Part shown: positions 15,066-24,342 of the stretch, in pieces | How positions within the stretch are numbered: position 1 is the first letter of the stretch | Layout: the number at the start of each line of letters is the position of its first letter | Assembly (NCBI RefSeq): GCF_039645975.1 | Contig: NZ_CP147918.1 | Coordinates: 1,054,001-1,118,000, forward strand | Source: Sulfurimonas sp. HSL-1716 | GTDB taxonomy: Bacteria > Campylobacterota > Campylobacteria > Campylobacterales > Sulfurimonadaceae | Length of the DNA: 64,000 bases | Direction: 5' to 3' | Made by a program: the position numbers and the translations under genes | Notes under the pieces: generated by a model | What the model was told of the DNA's origin: nothing | The model's input: only the letters and a program-made list of their open reading frames with translations | Database searches by the model: none

Positions 15066-17171
15066 ATGAAAAACGTACACAAAATTGCTTTGTCTTTAGC
15101 GGTTGTTTCTGCTTTAAACTTGGCTTATGCCGAAGATCTGTCCCTGGATTCGATAAGTGTAACGGCAACAAAGTTCGAACGTGAGACAAAAGAGGTTCCT
15201 CAAAGTGTATCGGTTGTAAATACAGAACAGATCGAAGACAAAAACGTTCTAAACGTAAAAGATGCGATCAGCACTATTCCCGGTGTCATAGCAGCAGATA
15301 AAAGCGGAGGGTATGACAGCCGTCTGATAATCCGCGGAGCGGGATTAAAAGCGAACTACGGCATACGCGAGGTCATGGTCATGCGCGACGGTGTTCCGAT
15401 GACAGATCCCGACAGCTTCACGCGTATGGATTTCGTGGATATCGACGATATGCAAAGTGTCGAAGTATTTAAGGGGCCCGGTTCCATATATGCGGCAAAT
15501 GCGAGCGGAGGGGTCGTATTTATAAAATCAAAATCCGTATTTAATACGGACAACAACCGCATAAAACTCGGCTACGGTTCATTTAAGAGCGTAAATGCAA
15601 ATATAAAAGCATCTTTTGAGATAGACAAATCCAACTACATGGGTGTAAGCATCTCCCGCCGTCAATCCGACAATGACTGGAGGGAGTGGAACAAATTCGA
15701 TACAACGCAGGTGAGTCTGAAGTACGGACATTTTTTTGAAGACGATTCGTCGCTGGAGATGGAACTCTCCTACACAGACGCAAACCTGCAGCTTCCTCAA
15801 ACCTTGAAACAGACGGGATTTGACTACTATAAAGACAATGGAAAAACAAATGATGGGGATGATGAGGGAGCTTGGCAAAAAAGCGGGCGCTACTCAAAAA
15901 CCTACTTTTTAAATCTCAAATATGAAAAAGATTTCGGAGATATCACATTCAGACCACAGGCTTATTTGACGAAATGGAGCCATTACCATCCCGTAACGGG
16001 AATTATCAACGATGCTGATGGCAACTATGTGACAGGAGCAGATCTGGCATTTGACTACAAACACAATATGTTCAACCGTAAAGCGAATCTGGTCTTCGGA
16101 TTGACGGCGAGGGCGGATATACAGGATAATGCAAAAAAATATCAATACCGCGATTATACGACCGGTTTTGGAGGACGTATAACGAAAGTTCTCTCCGATA
16201 AAGAGGGGACTCTTGCAAGTACCGAAGACGCTCTTAGCAAGCTTTACGGCTTTTATGCGCAAGAAACCGTTTCTCCCGTCGATAAACTTTTGATCGATAT
16301 CGGTCTGAGATACGATGCTCTTTCGTTCAGTGCAGACGGAAACGAGATAACAAAATATGATTACTCATCGGGTAAATATGTAGCGGGTGTAGGTACATAC
16401 AGCATATCTGAAAACTATAACCTCTTTTCGCCGAAGATAGGTATCACCTACGGTCTTACTGATACGTTGAACGTTTACGGGCTTATTGCTTCTGCAAACC
16501 AAGCACCGACGGACAACGAGATCAAAGCAAACCGTGCCTACGATCCTACGCTTGCCTCTTTAAAAGCTTCTACTTCGACGAACTATGAGGTCGGTTTAAA
16601 AGAAAGAAGCAAAGACTTGAGCATGGACTTCTCTGTTTACTATAACGCAGTCAGAGACGAGATAGTGGCGGTCAAAGATATATTTAACAACACTTATTAT
16701 AAAAATGCCGGGAAAACAAGACGCATTGGAGCCGAACTCAGTTTGGACTACGTAGTAGCAGACGGTCTGCATGTCGGAGGAACAGGCTCGTATTTTGATT
16801 ATACCTATGTCGATTATGTGAGTTCCGATGGAGATTTTTCCGGTAACAAACAGAGATTTATCCCGGATTATCAATATTCTCTTTTCAGCGGCTTTACGAC
16901 AGGCGGTTTCTCCGGACGTGTAGAGGGCGTCACTTACGGTCCTTACTATATGGATGATGCAAATACGGAAAAATACAACGGATACACGCTGGTCACGAAC
17001 ATGATGCTCGCATATAAATACAAACAAAACAAGATACAGCTCAACATCAACAATCTTTTTGATCAAAGATATGCGACCGAGGCTGAAAAAGTAGCAGGAT
17101 TCACTACAACCTATTACTACACTCCGGCGTCGCCTCGTTTTGCGATGCTGACGTATACTTACGAGTTCTAA
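15066..17171 (+). CDS. TonB-dependent outer-membrane receptor
   Basis: A receptor of about 701 residues: signal peptide (ending NLAYAED), plug domain (LDSISVTATKFERETKEVPQ, then IIRGAGLKANYG, VMVMRDGVPM, VEVFKGPGSIYAANASGGVV) and barrel ending TYTYEF with terminal Phe. The ATG at 15066 is preferred to the in-frame GTG six bases earlier because GGAG is then well spaced. It is preceded by two strong leader hairpins and followed 14 bases later by a polyferredoxin-like membrane protein, so the two are likely an operon for a redox-active metal or its chelate. The two receptors in this window are clearly different and not a recent duplication. Confidence 0.9.
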   Translation: MKNVHKIALSLAVVSALNLAYAEDLSLDSISVTATKFERETKEVPQSVSVVNTEQIEDKNVLNVKDAISTIPGVIAADKSGGYDSRLIIRGAGLKANYGIREVMVMRDGVPMTDPDSFTRMDFVDIDDMQSVEVFKGPGSIYAANASGGVVFIKSKSVFNTDNNRIKLGYGSFKSVNANIKASFEIDKSNYMGVSISRRQSDNDWREWNKFDTTQVSLKYGHFFEDDSSLEMELSYTDANLQLPQTLKQTGFDYYKDNGKTNDGDDEGAWQKSGRYSKTYFLNLKYEKDFGDITFRPQAYLTKWSHYHPVTGIINDADGNYVTGADLAFDYKHNMFNRKANLVFGLTARADIQDNAKKYQYRDYTTGFGGRITKVLSDKEGTLASTEDALSKLYGFYAQETVSPVDKLLIDIGLRYDALSFSADGNEITKYDYSSGKYVAGVGTYSISENYNLFSPKIGITYGLTDTLNVYGLIASANQAPTDNEIKANRAYDPTLASLKASTSTNYEVGLKERSKDLSMDFSVYYNAVRDEIVAVKDIFNNTYYKNAGKTRRIGAELSLDYVVADGLHVGGTGSYFDYTYVDYVSSDGDFSGNKQRFIPDYQYSLFSGFTTGGFSGRVEGVTYGPYYMDDANTEKYNGYTLVTNMMLAYKYKQNKIQLNINNLFDQRYATEAEKVAGFTTTYYYTPASPRFAMLTYTYEF

Positions 17172-17185
17172 GCAAAGGCTGAAAA

Positions 17186-18556
17186 ATGGTTGATTACGTA
17201 AAAAGAGCCAAGAGCGATATCTTCGGCTGGCCTCTCTTGGGAGTTCTGTTTAAAAACAAAACGGCGCTGTTTTTGGTAAGAACATTCGTGATGTTTTTGT
17301 TTGTGTCTGCTTTGTATTTCGGGTTCACATATCCCTCATTGCAGCAAAATCCATATACGACGGCTGTTTTTTGGTCTTTATTCTGGCCTTTTTTCATGAT
17401 CGTTTCCCTCGCACTGATAGGTCCTGCATTTTGCGGGATCTGCCCTCATGGCGTTATGGGGAGATTCATAAGCCGTTTTTCTCTGAACAAAGAGATGCCC
17501 AAATGGCTGCGTCACCGCGGCATAGGACTTGGAATACTGCTTTTTGCCTACTGGACGCCCGCATATCTTTTTCCCGATCTTTTAAAATCGCCTTTTACAT
17601 CTTCCTTGCTGTTTTTGGTATTGACGATATTTGCGGCGGGGAACTATTATCTTTTTAAAGAGATGAGCTACTGCAAATACCTCTGTCCCATCGGTTCGGT
17701 TACAAAGGGATACGGAAAAATGGGTATGACGCAGCTGCAAACATACAAAGATGAGTGCTCGGAGTGTAAGACCTTTGATTGTGCTTCTGCCTGTACATAC
17801 GGTCTGCAACCCTATCTGTTTGAAAAAAGGAACTCCATGCGCGATTGTACTTTATGTATGGATTGTGCACAGGCTTGTGAAGCGGTATCTTTTTCTTTTG
17901 TCAGACCGGCATCGACCTTAAGCAAAAATATCAATGACAGATCGACTTCGCATACATGGGTGTTTGTTTTACTGTTGGCGGTCATTCTCATAACCATGCG
18001 CTTTCACCATGGGCTGGGGCACTCCTCCATCAAGACGACGCTTCCATGGTACAAAACAGGCAAATGGATGGAGAGTTTTATGCCTGCAGGCGTAGACTGG
18101 GTCGGATTTAGTGCTTTATCCATGGCGCTTGTCTCTACTTTTGTTTTGGTATTTGGAGGTTTTTATATAGCTTCGAAGATAGTAAAAGCGGATTATAAAG
18201 AGTTTTTGCACTCTATGAGCTACGCTCTTATACCGCTTATGCTCATAAGTTCTCTGTCTCATATCGGGACTTTCTTCTTTGTAAGCTACAGCGGTGAACT
18301 TGCAAAAGCGTACCTATGGCTGATGGGCAGCGAGCATATTGTAAAGCCTTTGGCATCGTTTAAAGACGGCTGGGTGCATAGTTTCGGTATTTTAGGGTAT
18401 GTGGCTGCGATCTGGAGCATGATCTTGATGTATACGCGTACGGGGCTTTTTACGTCCTCGTTAAAAGTCAGGTTGACGGCGGCTTTTTTTAGTTCGCTTA
18501 TAATATTTTTTGATCTGTTTTTATTGATAGTGCAGTCTAAAGTCGTACATCATTGA
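17186..18556 (+). CDS. NapH/NosR-like 4Fe-4S membrane protein
   Basis: A 456-residue inner-membrane polyferredoxin. Helices near residues 28-48, 60-82, 112-130 and 138-155 are followed by cysteine motifs: CGICPHG (about 83), CKYLCPIGS (about 163), CSECKTFDCASAC (about 190) and CTLCMDCAQAC (about 218), enough for two [4Fe-4S] clusters plus the CxxxCP motifs of the NapH/NosR/CcoG group. The C-terminal half adds four or more helices. It lacks the FMN-binding periplasmic domain of NosR. Next to a TonB receptor it may pass electrons from the quinone pool for reductive metal release, which is inference; a role in copper or haem handling is possible. Confidence 0.75.
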   Translation: MVDYVKRAKSDIFGWPLLGVLFKNKTALFLVRTFVMFLFVSALYFGFTYPSLQQNPYTTAVFWSLFWPFFMIVSLALIGPAFCGICPHGVMGRFISRFSLNKEMPKWLRHRGIGLGILLFAYWTPAYLFPDLLKSPFTSSLLFLVLTIFAAGNYYLFKEMSYCKYLCPIGSVTKGYGKMGMTQLQTYKDECSECKTFDCASACTYGLQPYLFEKRNSMRDCTLCMDCAQACEAVSFSFVRPASTLSKNINDRSTSHTWVFVLLLAVILITMRFHHGLGHSSIKTTLPWYKTGKWMESFMPAGVDWVGFSALSMALVSTFVLVFGGFYIASKIVKADYKEFLHSMSYALIPLMLISSLSHIGTFFFVSYSGELAKAYLWLMGSEHIVKPLASFKDGWVHSFGILGYVAAIWSMILMYTRTGLFTSSLKVRLTAAFFSSLIIFFDLFLLIVQSKVVHH

Positions 18557-18636
18557 CAGCTTGATCGGCTTTGCCATAATTGGAGTTAAAGCAAAAAAAG
18601 GTTAAAATCGCGATAAATAATATATGCGAGACGAGA

Positions 18637-20664
18637 ATGTTAAAACCTTTACTAATCGAAATAGGAGTGGAAGAGCTGCCGGCGGTTCCGCTTTTAAAAG
18701 AGCTGAAAAATATTGAAAAAAAATGGTTAAAGATACTGGAGGAGAACTCTCTTATCAGCGAGTTCGAGTTTTATTACACTCCCCGCCGTCTGGTTCTTTG
18801 GCATAGAGAGTTCAAGACATCTCAAGAAGACAGTGAATTGGAGTTTTTCGGAGCTCCGATGGCTATGGCATATAAAGACGGCGAGCCTACGCCCGCGGCA
18901 CTCGGTTTTGCTAAAAAATGCGGTGTGGATATCAGCGAGATAGGCAAGGGTGAAAAGGGCGGAAAAGAGGTTCTCTACTACAAAAAAGAGATCAAGGGAA
19001 GAGCTTCTGCAGAGCTTCTGCCTGTGATGATAGAGGAGTGGGTAAAATCTCTGGATTTCGGTAAAGCGATGCGCTGGGGAAGTCTTAGCGAGAGTTTTAT
19101 CCGTCCGATCAGATGGGTAAACGTCATGTTTGACGATGATCTTGTCGATATGAAGCTTTTTGATGTCGTATCGTCAAAACAGACCTATGTGCACAGAATC
19201 AGCTCGTTTGAGGTAAAAGATATATCTACGATAGCCGAGTATTTCGAGACACTGAAAAACGGTGCGGTAACGCTGTATCCGGACGAAAGAAAGAAAAATA
19301 TCCTTGCACAGTTTGAAAAACTGCAAAACGAACAAGATATAGAGATCGAGATAGATGAAGATCTGCTTGAAGAGGTCGTGGCTATTACAGAACATCCGAC
19401 AGCTCTTGTCGGTAATTTCGACGAGGCGTTCTTGCGTCTTCCTCCAGAAGTTATCATTACATCTATGAAAGAGCATCAACGCTATTTTCCCGTCTTTAAA
19501 AGCGGCAAACTTGTAAACAGTTTCGTTGTGGTTTCAAACGCTTTAACGGATGATTTTTCCAAAGTGGTCGAGGGAAATGAAAAAGTACTGCGTCCGCGTC
19601 TTGCAGACGGTCTTTTCTTCTATGACAACGATCTCAAACGCGGACTTACGCTTGATGGTTTGGAAAAAGTCGTGTTCATGGATGGTCTTGGAACGTTAAA
19701 AGAGAAAATAAAACGTGAAACTCTTATAGCCAAAGAGCTGTTTCATCTTTACAAAGATGATATCAAAGGAGACGAAGATATCGTAGAACGTGCCATCACG
19801 CTGGCAAAAGCCGATCTTATGAGCGAGATGGTCTATGAGTTTACCGAACTCCAGGGAATCATGGGGTACTACTATGCGCTTGCTCTGGGTGAAAAGAGCG
19901 AAGTGGCGCTTGCCATAAAAGAACAGTACCTGCCGGAGGGTGAAGAGAGTGACGTTCCTTCGACTCCATTGAGCGCTATCATCTCCATGTCCATTAAGCT
20001 CGATACGCTTATAGGGCTTTTCAGTATCGAACAGATCCCGACAGGATCGCGTGATCCGTTCGCACTCCGCCGTGCGGTCAACGGGATAGTGCGAATAGTC
20101 AATGAACACAAACTGAAGTTTGATATCGTCAAAACGTTCACGCAGCTTGCGTCCAACTATAAAGCGTTTGATCTTTCTAAACTTGAAGAGTTCTTCTTGG
20201 AGCGTTTAAGACAGTACTACAAGGTAAATCCGTCGATCATCGAAGCTGTTCTGGCTTCTGGAGAACGTGAACTTTTAGCGATAGGCAAGAAGATAGCCGC
20301 GGTCGAGACAATGGTGCAAAGCGAGAGTTTCGCGCAGACATTCTCAACTTTCAAACGTCTTGCCAACATCACAAAAGATATGGACATGAGTCAGGAGCTT
20401 TCGGTAAACCCGGCTCTTTTTGAAGATGATGCGGAAAACGAGCTCTTTAATGCTTATATCGCCGTATTGGCGGGAGATTATGCAAGCTACATCGAAGAGC
20501 TCGATATGCTTTTGGAATTAAAACCGCAGCTGGATGCATTTTTTGACAACGTCATGGTAAATGCCGATGACGAAGAGGTCAGAAACAATAGAAAATCCCT
20601 TGTAGCACTGATATATAAAAGCTTCCTGCATATAGCGGATATTAAAGAGATATCCGTTTCCTAA
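18637..20664 (+). CDS. glyS: glycyl-tRNA synthetase beta subunit
   Basis: The 675-residue beta chain of the bacterial alpha2beta2 glycyl-tRNA synthetase. It opens with MLKPLLIEIGVEELPAVPLL, the family signature, followed by EFYYTPRRLVLW, FIRPIRWV, the HD-like region FFYDNDLKRGL and the SRDPFALRRAVNGIVRI block, at normal length. The beta subunit binds tRNA and is needed for charging; glyQ is not in this window. An in-frame TTG upstream at 18580 was rejected in favour of the ATG at 18637 with GAG spacing and family N-terminus. It leads a run of same-strand genes to hemH and beyond. Confidence 0.97.
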   Translation: MLKPLLIEIGVEELPAVPLLKELKNIEKKWLKILEENSLISEFEFYYTPRRLVLWHREFKTSQEDSELEFFGAPMAMAYKDGEPTPAALGFAKKCGVDISEIGKGEKGGKEVLYYKKEIKGRASAELLPVMIEEWVKSLDFGKAMRWGSLSESFIRPIRWVNVMFDDDLVDMKLFDVVSSKQTYVHRISSFEVKDISTIAEYFETLKNGAVTLYPDERKKNILAQFEKLQNEQDIEIEIDEDLLEEVVAITEHPTALVGNFDEAFLRLPPEVIITSMKEHQRYFPVFKSGKLVNSFVVVSNALTDDFSKVVEGNEKVLRPRLADGLFFYDNDLKRGLTLDGLEKVVFMDGLGTLKEKIKRETLIAKELFHLYKDDIKGDEDIVERAITLAKADLMSEMVYEFTELQGIMGYYYALALGEKSEVALAIKEQYLPEGEESDVPSTPLSAIISMSIKLDTLIGLFSIEQIPTGSRDPFALRRAVNGIVRIVNEHKLKFDIVKTFTQLASNYKAFDLSKLEEFFLERLRQYYKVNPSIIEAVLASGERELLAIGKKIAAVETMVQSESFAQTFSTFKRLANITKDMDMSQELSVNPALFEDDAENELFNAYIAVLAGDYASYIEELDMLLELKPQLDAFFDNVMVNADDEEVRNNRKSLVALIYKSFLHIADIKEISVS

Positions 20665-20701
20665 GCGCCCTTAAGATTTTGCGGACGCCAGGCAGAAAAA
20701 G

Positions 20702-21457
20702 ATGATATATTTACTTTTTTTTATCGCAACGATCTTGATACTGGCGGTCTTTTTATATCAGGTGCAGTACTTCATAGTGTTTGATCCGAAAAAACACCGA
20801 AAAGAGGAGCTTGACGAAAAGTTTTCTCTTTTGGAGATAAAAGCAGAAGACGGCACTTTGCTCGAAGGAGCGGAGTATTGTCCTTTGAACTTTAAACATA
20901 CGCTTTTTTATGTCGGCGGCCGATCTCAAGATACGGTCGGACTTATCCACAAGCTTTCCCGTAGTTTTGAAGATTGCAGGATACTGACTTTCAATTACCG
21001 CGGATACGGCGATTCAAAAGGCATGCCTAGCGAACAGAACATTTACGGCGACGTTTTACACGTCGCAAAAAGATTTTTGGCACATTACGGAGATTTCAGT
21101 ATAATCGGGTTTTCCATAGGAAGCAGCGCCGCCGCGTATGCGGCTTCGAAGCTCAAAGTACAGCGGTTGTTCTTGCTGGGCGGATTTGACAGTGTCAGGA
21201 ATATTTTTTTAAAAAGGGGATTTCCCTCTTTTTTGATAAAGTACGATTTTAACACAGCCTTATATGTTAAGGATGTCGATGCAGATACCTATCTGATATC
21301 AAGCCAAGACGACGATGTCGTGCCGATAGAAAACGCGCGCAACCTCAAGAGCAGAATAAAAAAACTGACGGAATACAAAGAGCTTTCAGGCTGCAGCCAC
21401 GATGAAATCTTGTTTTCGGATGAGACGATAAATCTAGTAAAAAGGGTACTAAGTTGA
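20702..21457 (+). CDS. alpha/beta hydrolase, membrane-anchored
   Basis: A 251-residue protein with one N-terminal hydrophobic anchor (residues 2-22) and an alpha/beta-hydrolase domain: FNYRGYGDSKG, the nucleophile elbow GFSIGSSAA with Ser, an acidic residue in SSQDDDVVP, and a final His in SGCSHDEIL, so the catalytic triad is complete. It resembles the BEM46/YfhR group of unknown substrate. It is 37 bases after glyS, and its stop overlaps the TTG start of hemH (TTGA), so hemH expression depends on it. Confidence 0.82.
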   Translation: MIYLLFFIATILILAVFLYQVQYFIVFDPKKHRKEELDEKFSLLEIKAEDGTLLEGAEYCPLNFKHTLFYVGGRSQDTVGLIHKLSRSFEDCRILTFNYRGYGDSKGMPSEQNIYGDVLHVAKRFLAHYGDFSIIGFSIGSSAAAYAASKLKVQRLFLLGGFDSVRNIFLKRGFPSFLIKYDFNTALYVKDVDADTYLISSQDDDVVPIENARNLKSRIKKLTEYKELSGCSHDEILFSDETINLVKRVLS

Positions 21458-22410
21458 AAAAAGATGTTATCATATTACTTAATATGGGTGGACCGAATAA
21501 TCTGGACGAGGTCGAACTTTTTTTAAAAAACATGTTCAACGATCCAAACATCCTCACTATGAAAAGTGCTTTGCTGCGCAGGTTTGTGGCGAGTATGATA
21601 ACGTTTTTTAGAACAGAATCTTCTAAAGAGATATACAAAACTCTAGGCGGAAAATCTCCGATTGTCGATCTGACAAAGAATATAGTGAAAAAACTTCAGG
21701 ATATGCTGAAAGAGGGCGTGATCGTCGATTTTGTCATGCGTTACACACCGCCCTTTGCAGACGAAGTCATTCAAACGCTCAAAGAGCATGAGATATCAAA
21801 AGTGTATCTCATCCCTATGTACCCGCAATACTCCACGACGACTACAAAATCATCCGTCGAAGACTTTTTAGATGCTTTTGCAAAAAGCGGGATAAAAGCC
21901 GAAACGGTCTACGTAAAAGAATACTATGACAACAAAAGTTACAACGAAGCTGTTTTAAGCCGCATCAAAGAAAGTGTCGGCGATAAAAGGTATGAGGATT
22001 ACGATATCGTATTCTCGGCTCACGGACTCCCGCAAAAGATAATCGATGCGGGCGATGTCTACCAAGAGCATGTCATAAAAAACGTAGATATACTCAAAGA
22101 GATGATGACAAAAAGCGGTATGGATTTTAAAGGGGTGCATCTGGCGTATCAGTCCAAAGTAGGGCCGATGAAGTGGCTTGAACCTTCGCTTGGAGAGATG
22201 CTAAAAACGCTAAAGGAAAGAAACGTCGTCATCTATCCCATAGCGTTTACGGTCGACAACTCCGAAACCGATTACGAGCTGGCAATGGAGTACAAAGAGA
22301 TCGCTCATGATCTCGGCATAAAAGATTACAGGGTCTGCAGATGCGTAAACGATCATGAACTCTTTGTCAAAGCGCTCGCAGAGATATACGGCAAGATGAA
22401 AAAAGAGTAG
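21454..22410 (+). CDS. hemH: ferrochelatase
   Basis: A 318-residue ferrochelatase, inserting Fe2+ into protoporphyrin IX (or coproporphyrin III) as the last step of haem synthesis. Recognisable blocks are LLNMGGPNNLDEVELFLKNM at the start, YTPPFADEV, the VYLIPMYPQYSTTTTKS strand, the metal-site His in VFSAHGLPQKII, YQSKVGPMKWLEPS and the C-terminal Glu in FTVDNSETDYELAMEY. Length is typical. The TTG start overlaps the stop of the upstream hydrolase by four bases; the downstream HAD phosphatase starts one base after its stop, so translation is tightly coupled. Confidence 0.97.
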   Translation: MKKDVIILLNMGGPNNLDEVELFLKNMFNDPNILTMKSALLRRFVASMITFFRTESSKEIYKTLGGKSPIVDLTKNIVKKLQDMLKEGVIVDFVMRYTPPFADEVIQTLKEHEISKVYLIPMYPQYSTTTTKSSVEDFLDAFAKSGIKAETVYVKEYYDNKSYNEAVLSRIKESVGDKRYEDYDIVFSAHGLPQKIIDAGDVYQEHVIKNVDILKEMMTKSGMDFKGVHLAYQSKVGPMKWLEPSLGEMLKTLKERNVVIYPIAFTVDNSETDYELAMEYKEIAHDLGIKDYRVCRCVNDHELFVKALAEIYGKMKKE

Positions 22411-22411
22411 T

Positions 22412-23041
22412 ATGAAGATCGTAATATTTGACATGGACGGTACGCTTATCGATACGAAAAAAGATATAACGACCTCCATAAACTATGTCAGAAAAACCCA
22501 TCATGGCCTGCCTCCTGTAGATGAGCAGTTCGTGGTAGACGCCATCAATATGCCCGTGAGGAACCTTCCCGAACTTTTTTACAGCACACCCGTTTATCTG
22601 CAAAGCGACAGAGATCTTTTTGAAGAACATTATTTCGAGGAGTGTATACGCTCTCCCTATCTTTACGACGGGATCGCAGAGACCCTGCAGGCATTAAAAT
22701 CCTCTCAGATAAATATCAACGTCGCGACAAATGCTCCTACGATATTTGCAAAGAGGATGTTAAAGCACCTTCAAGTCAGCGATATGTTCGATACGATCAT
22801 AGGCGCGGATGAGGCAGGCGCTTCCAAACCTGATCCCAAGATGCTGGAGATCATTCTTTCAAATTACGGTTCAAAGCATCGTCCCCAAACGACATGGATG
22901 GTAGGAGACAATTCAAAAGATGTAGAAGCCGCAAAAAGTATATCCATCTCATCAATCTTTGCCACTTGGGGATTTAGCAGCCACGGAGAAGGCGATTATG
23001 TGGCCTCACATCCTTTAAAGGTACTTGAAATCGTAAAATAG
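22412..23041 (+). CDS. HAD-IA family phosphatase, phosphoglycolate phosphatase-like
   Basis: A 209-residue HAD hydrolase with all four motifs: the Asp nucleophile in FDMDGTLIDT (motif I), the VATNAP strand (motif II), Lys in GASKPDPKM (motif III) and MVGDNSKDVEAA (motif IV), plus a helical cap of subclass IA. It most resembles Gph-type phosphoglycolate phosphatases, but the exact phosphoester cannot be fixed by sequence. It follows hemH with one base between stop and start. Confidence 0.85.
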   Translation: MKIVIFDMDGTLIDTKKDITTSINYVRKTHHGLPPVDEQFVVDAINMPVRNLPELFYSTPVYLQSDRDLFEEHYFEECIRSPYLYDGIAETLQALKSSQININVATNAPTIFAKRMLKHLQVSDMFDTIIGADEAGASKPDPKMLEIILSNYGSKHRPQTTWMVGDNSKDVEAAKSISISSIFATWGFSSHGEGDYVASHPLKVLEIVK

Positions 23042-23081
23042 AATTTTTATGATAAAATAGGGCAAAAAGAGAGGTGTGGCT

Positions 23082-24323
23082 ATGCTCGAGCTTGATTTGA
23101 TGGTCTCATATACCTTTATGGCGCTTTTGTTCTTAAGACAGGTCAGTATCTTAAAACGTCCCAATAAGATAAACTATGCCCCTTTGATGCTTTCTATCGG
23201 TGCGCTGTTTGCGACTGTACATTTTATGCTCTTCATACAATCGGGCAACATAGTCTTCATTTTAAAAGAATCTCTATCCGTCATCGTTATAGCCCTGTCT
23301 CTTTTTATAATCATGAACATACTGCATCAGGCGCAAAAGACCGAAGATGATAAAACTCAAAAAGAGTTTGCGCTCTCTTTATCCTCTAAAGTTGCTCAGA
23401 TGAAAGAATATATTGCGGTACTCGAAGACAAAGCGACTTCTATGCATGATGAAGAGCAGCGGTCGCTTTTTGAAATAAGAGAACAGATAAAAAAGGATAT
23501 TGCGTCGTTAAAATCGATTCAGGCAAATCAGGAAAAATTTATCGGAGAGTTTGAAACCATGACCCAGCAGCAGTCAAAGGTCATGCACAGCGTAGAACAG
23601 TTTAGGACGGTTCAACTTCCCGAGCTTGATGAGATAATGCACTCGCATATCGATATGCTGCGTGTGTCCGAACAGGATCATTATAACCGCATTAAAAAAG
23701 CGTTTGACGGAGCAGATGCTCTTAGAAACGATATAAAAGAGGAGATGGACGAAGTAAGAGAAGATATAAAGTCGATAAAAAACGTTTCACAGGAGATATC
23801 GAGCTCCATCGTGGAAAAAACCCTTTTAGAACTTTCTGCCGTCACCCTGGAGTTCGAAAAACAGCTCAACCATCTTCGTGCACAGACAGAGGGTGTTTCC
23901 ACTTCGCTCTTTGAGGGAGAAAACATACTTGATTCTATCCGAAAGCAAAGTGAAATGGTCATGAAACAGATAGTTCTTTCATCCAACAATATGAAGATAC
24001 TAGAAGAACACAGCCGCAATCTGACCAATATTTATAACCCTTTAAAAGATCTTATCGGCGAGATAGAATCCGTAAAGCTTGAGTATAAAACCGCATATAA
24101 AGAACTAAGCGGGCTTGCAAATACATTAAACAGTACGGAAAAAGAGCAGCTGGAAATTATGAAAAACAGAGTGGACGAGCTGAGTGAAAAACTTATAGAA
24201 AAGATAGACATCTCGCTTGAAAAGCTTCAGTCGCATTATCATATCGCATCCCGTGAGGTTACAAGTACGGTCTCCGAACTTGCGAAAAAAGCGAAAGTTC
24301 AAAGCGGATATGAGCTAAAATAG
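23082..24323 (+). CDS. membrane protein with long coiled coil, unknown
   Basis: About 413 residues: three N-terminal hydrophobic helices (about 6-22, 36-54, 62-84) followed by about 320 residues of heptad-like sequence rich in Glu, Lys, Gln and Ser (for example LEDKATSMHDEEQRSLFEI, VSTSLFEGENILDSIRKQ). The architecture recalls a membrane-anchored signalling or scaffolding protein but has neither a methyl-accepting signalling tip nor a kinase domain that I recognise. The ATG at 23082, not the GTG six bases before it, is well spaced from AGAGAGG. It lies 19 bases before the five-PAS GGDEF-EAL gene and may be its partner (inference). Confidence 0.75.
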   Translation: MLELDLMVSYTFMALLFLRQVSILKRPNKINYAPLMLSIGALFATVHFMLFIQSGNIVFILKESLSVIVIALSLFIIMNILHQAQKTEDDKTQKEFALSLSSKVAQMKEYIAVLEDKATSMHDEEQRSLFEIREQIKKDIASLKSIQANQEKFIGEFETMTQQQSKVMHSVEQFRTVQLPELDEIMHSHIDMLRVSEQDHYNRIKKAFDGADALRNDIKEEMDEVREDIKSIKNVSQEISSSIVEKTLLELSAVTLEFEKQLNHLRAQTEGVSTSLFEGENILDSIRKQSEMVMKQIVLSSNNMKILEEHSRNLTNIYNPLKDLIGEIESVKLEYKTAYKELSGLANTLNSTEKEQLEIMKNRVDELSEKLIEKIDISLEKLQSHYHIASREVTSTVSELAKKAKVQSGYELK

Positions 24324-24342
24324 TAAGAGTTGGTGAATTAGT

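Noticed and set aside
18580-18636. Longer N-terminus for glyS from a TTG at 18580
   Set aside because: The family begins at MLKPLLIEIGVEELP, and the extension is unrelated sequence in the intergenic gap.
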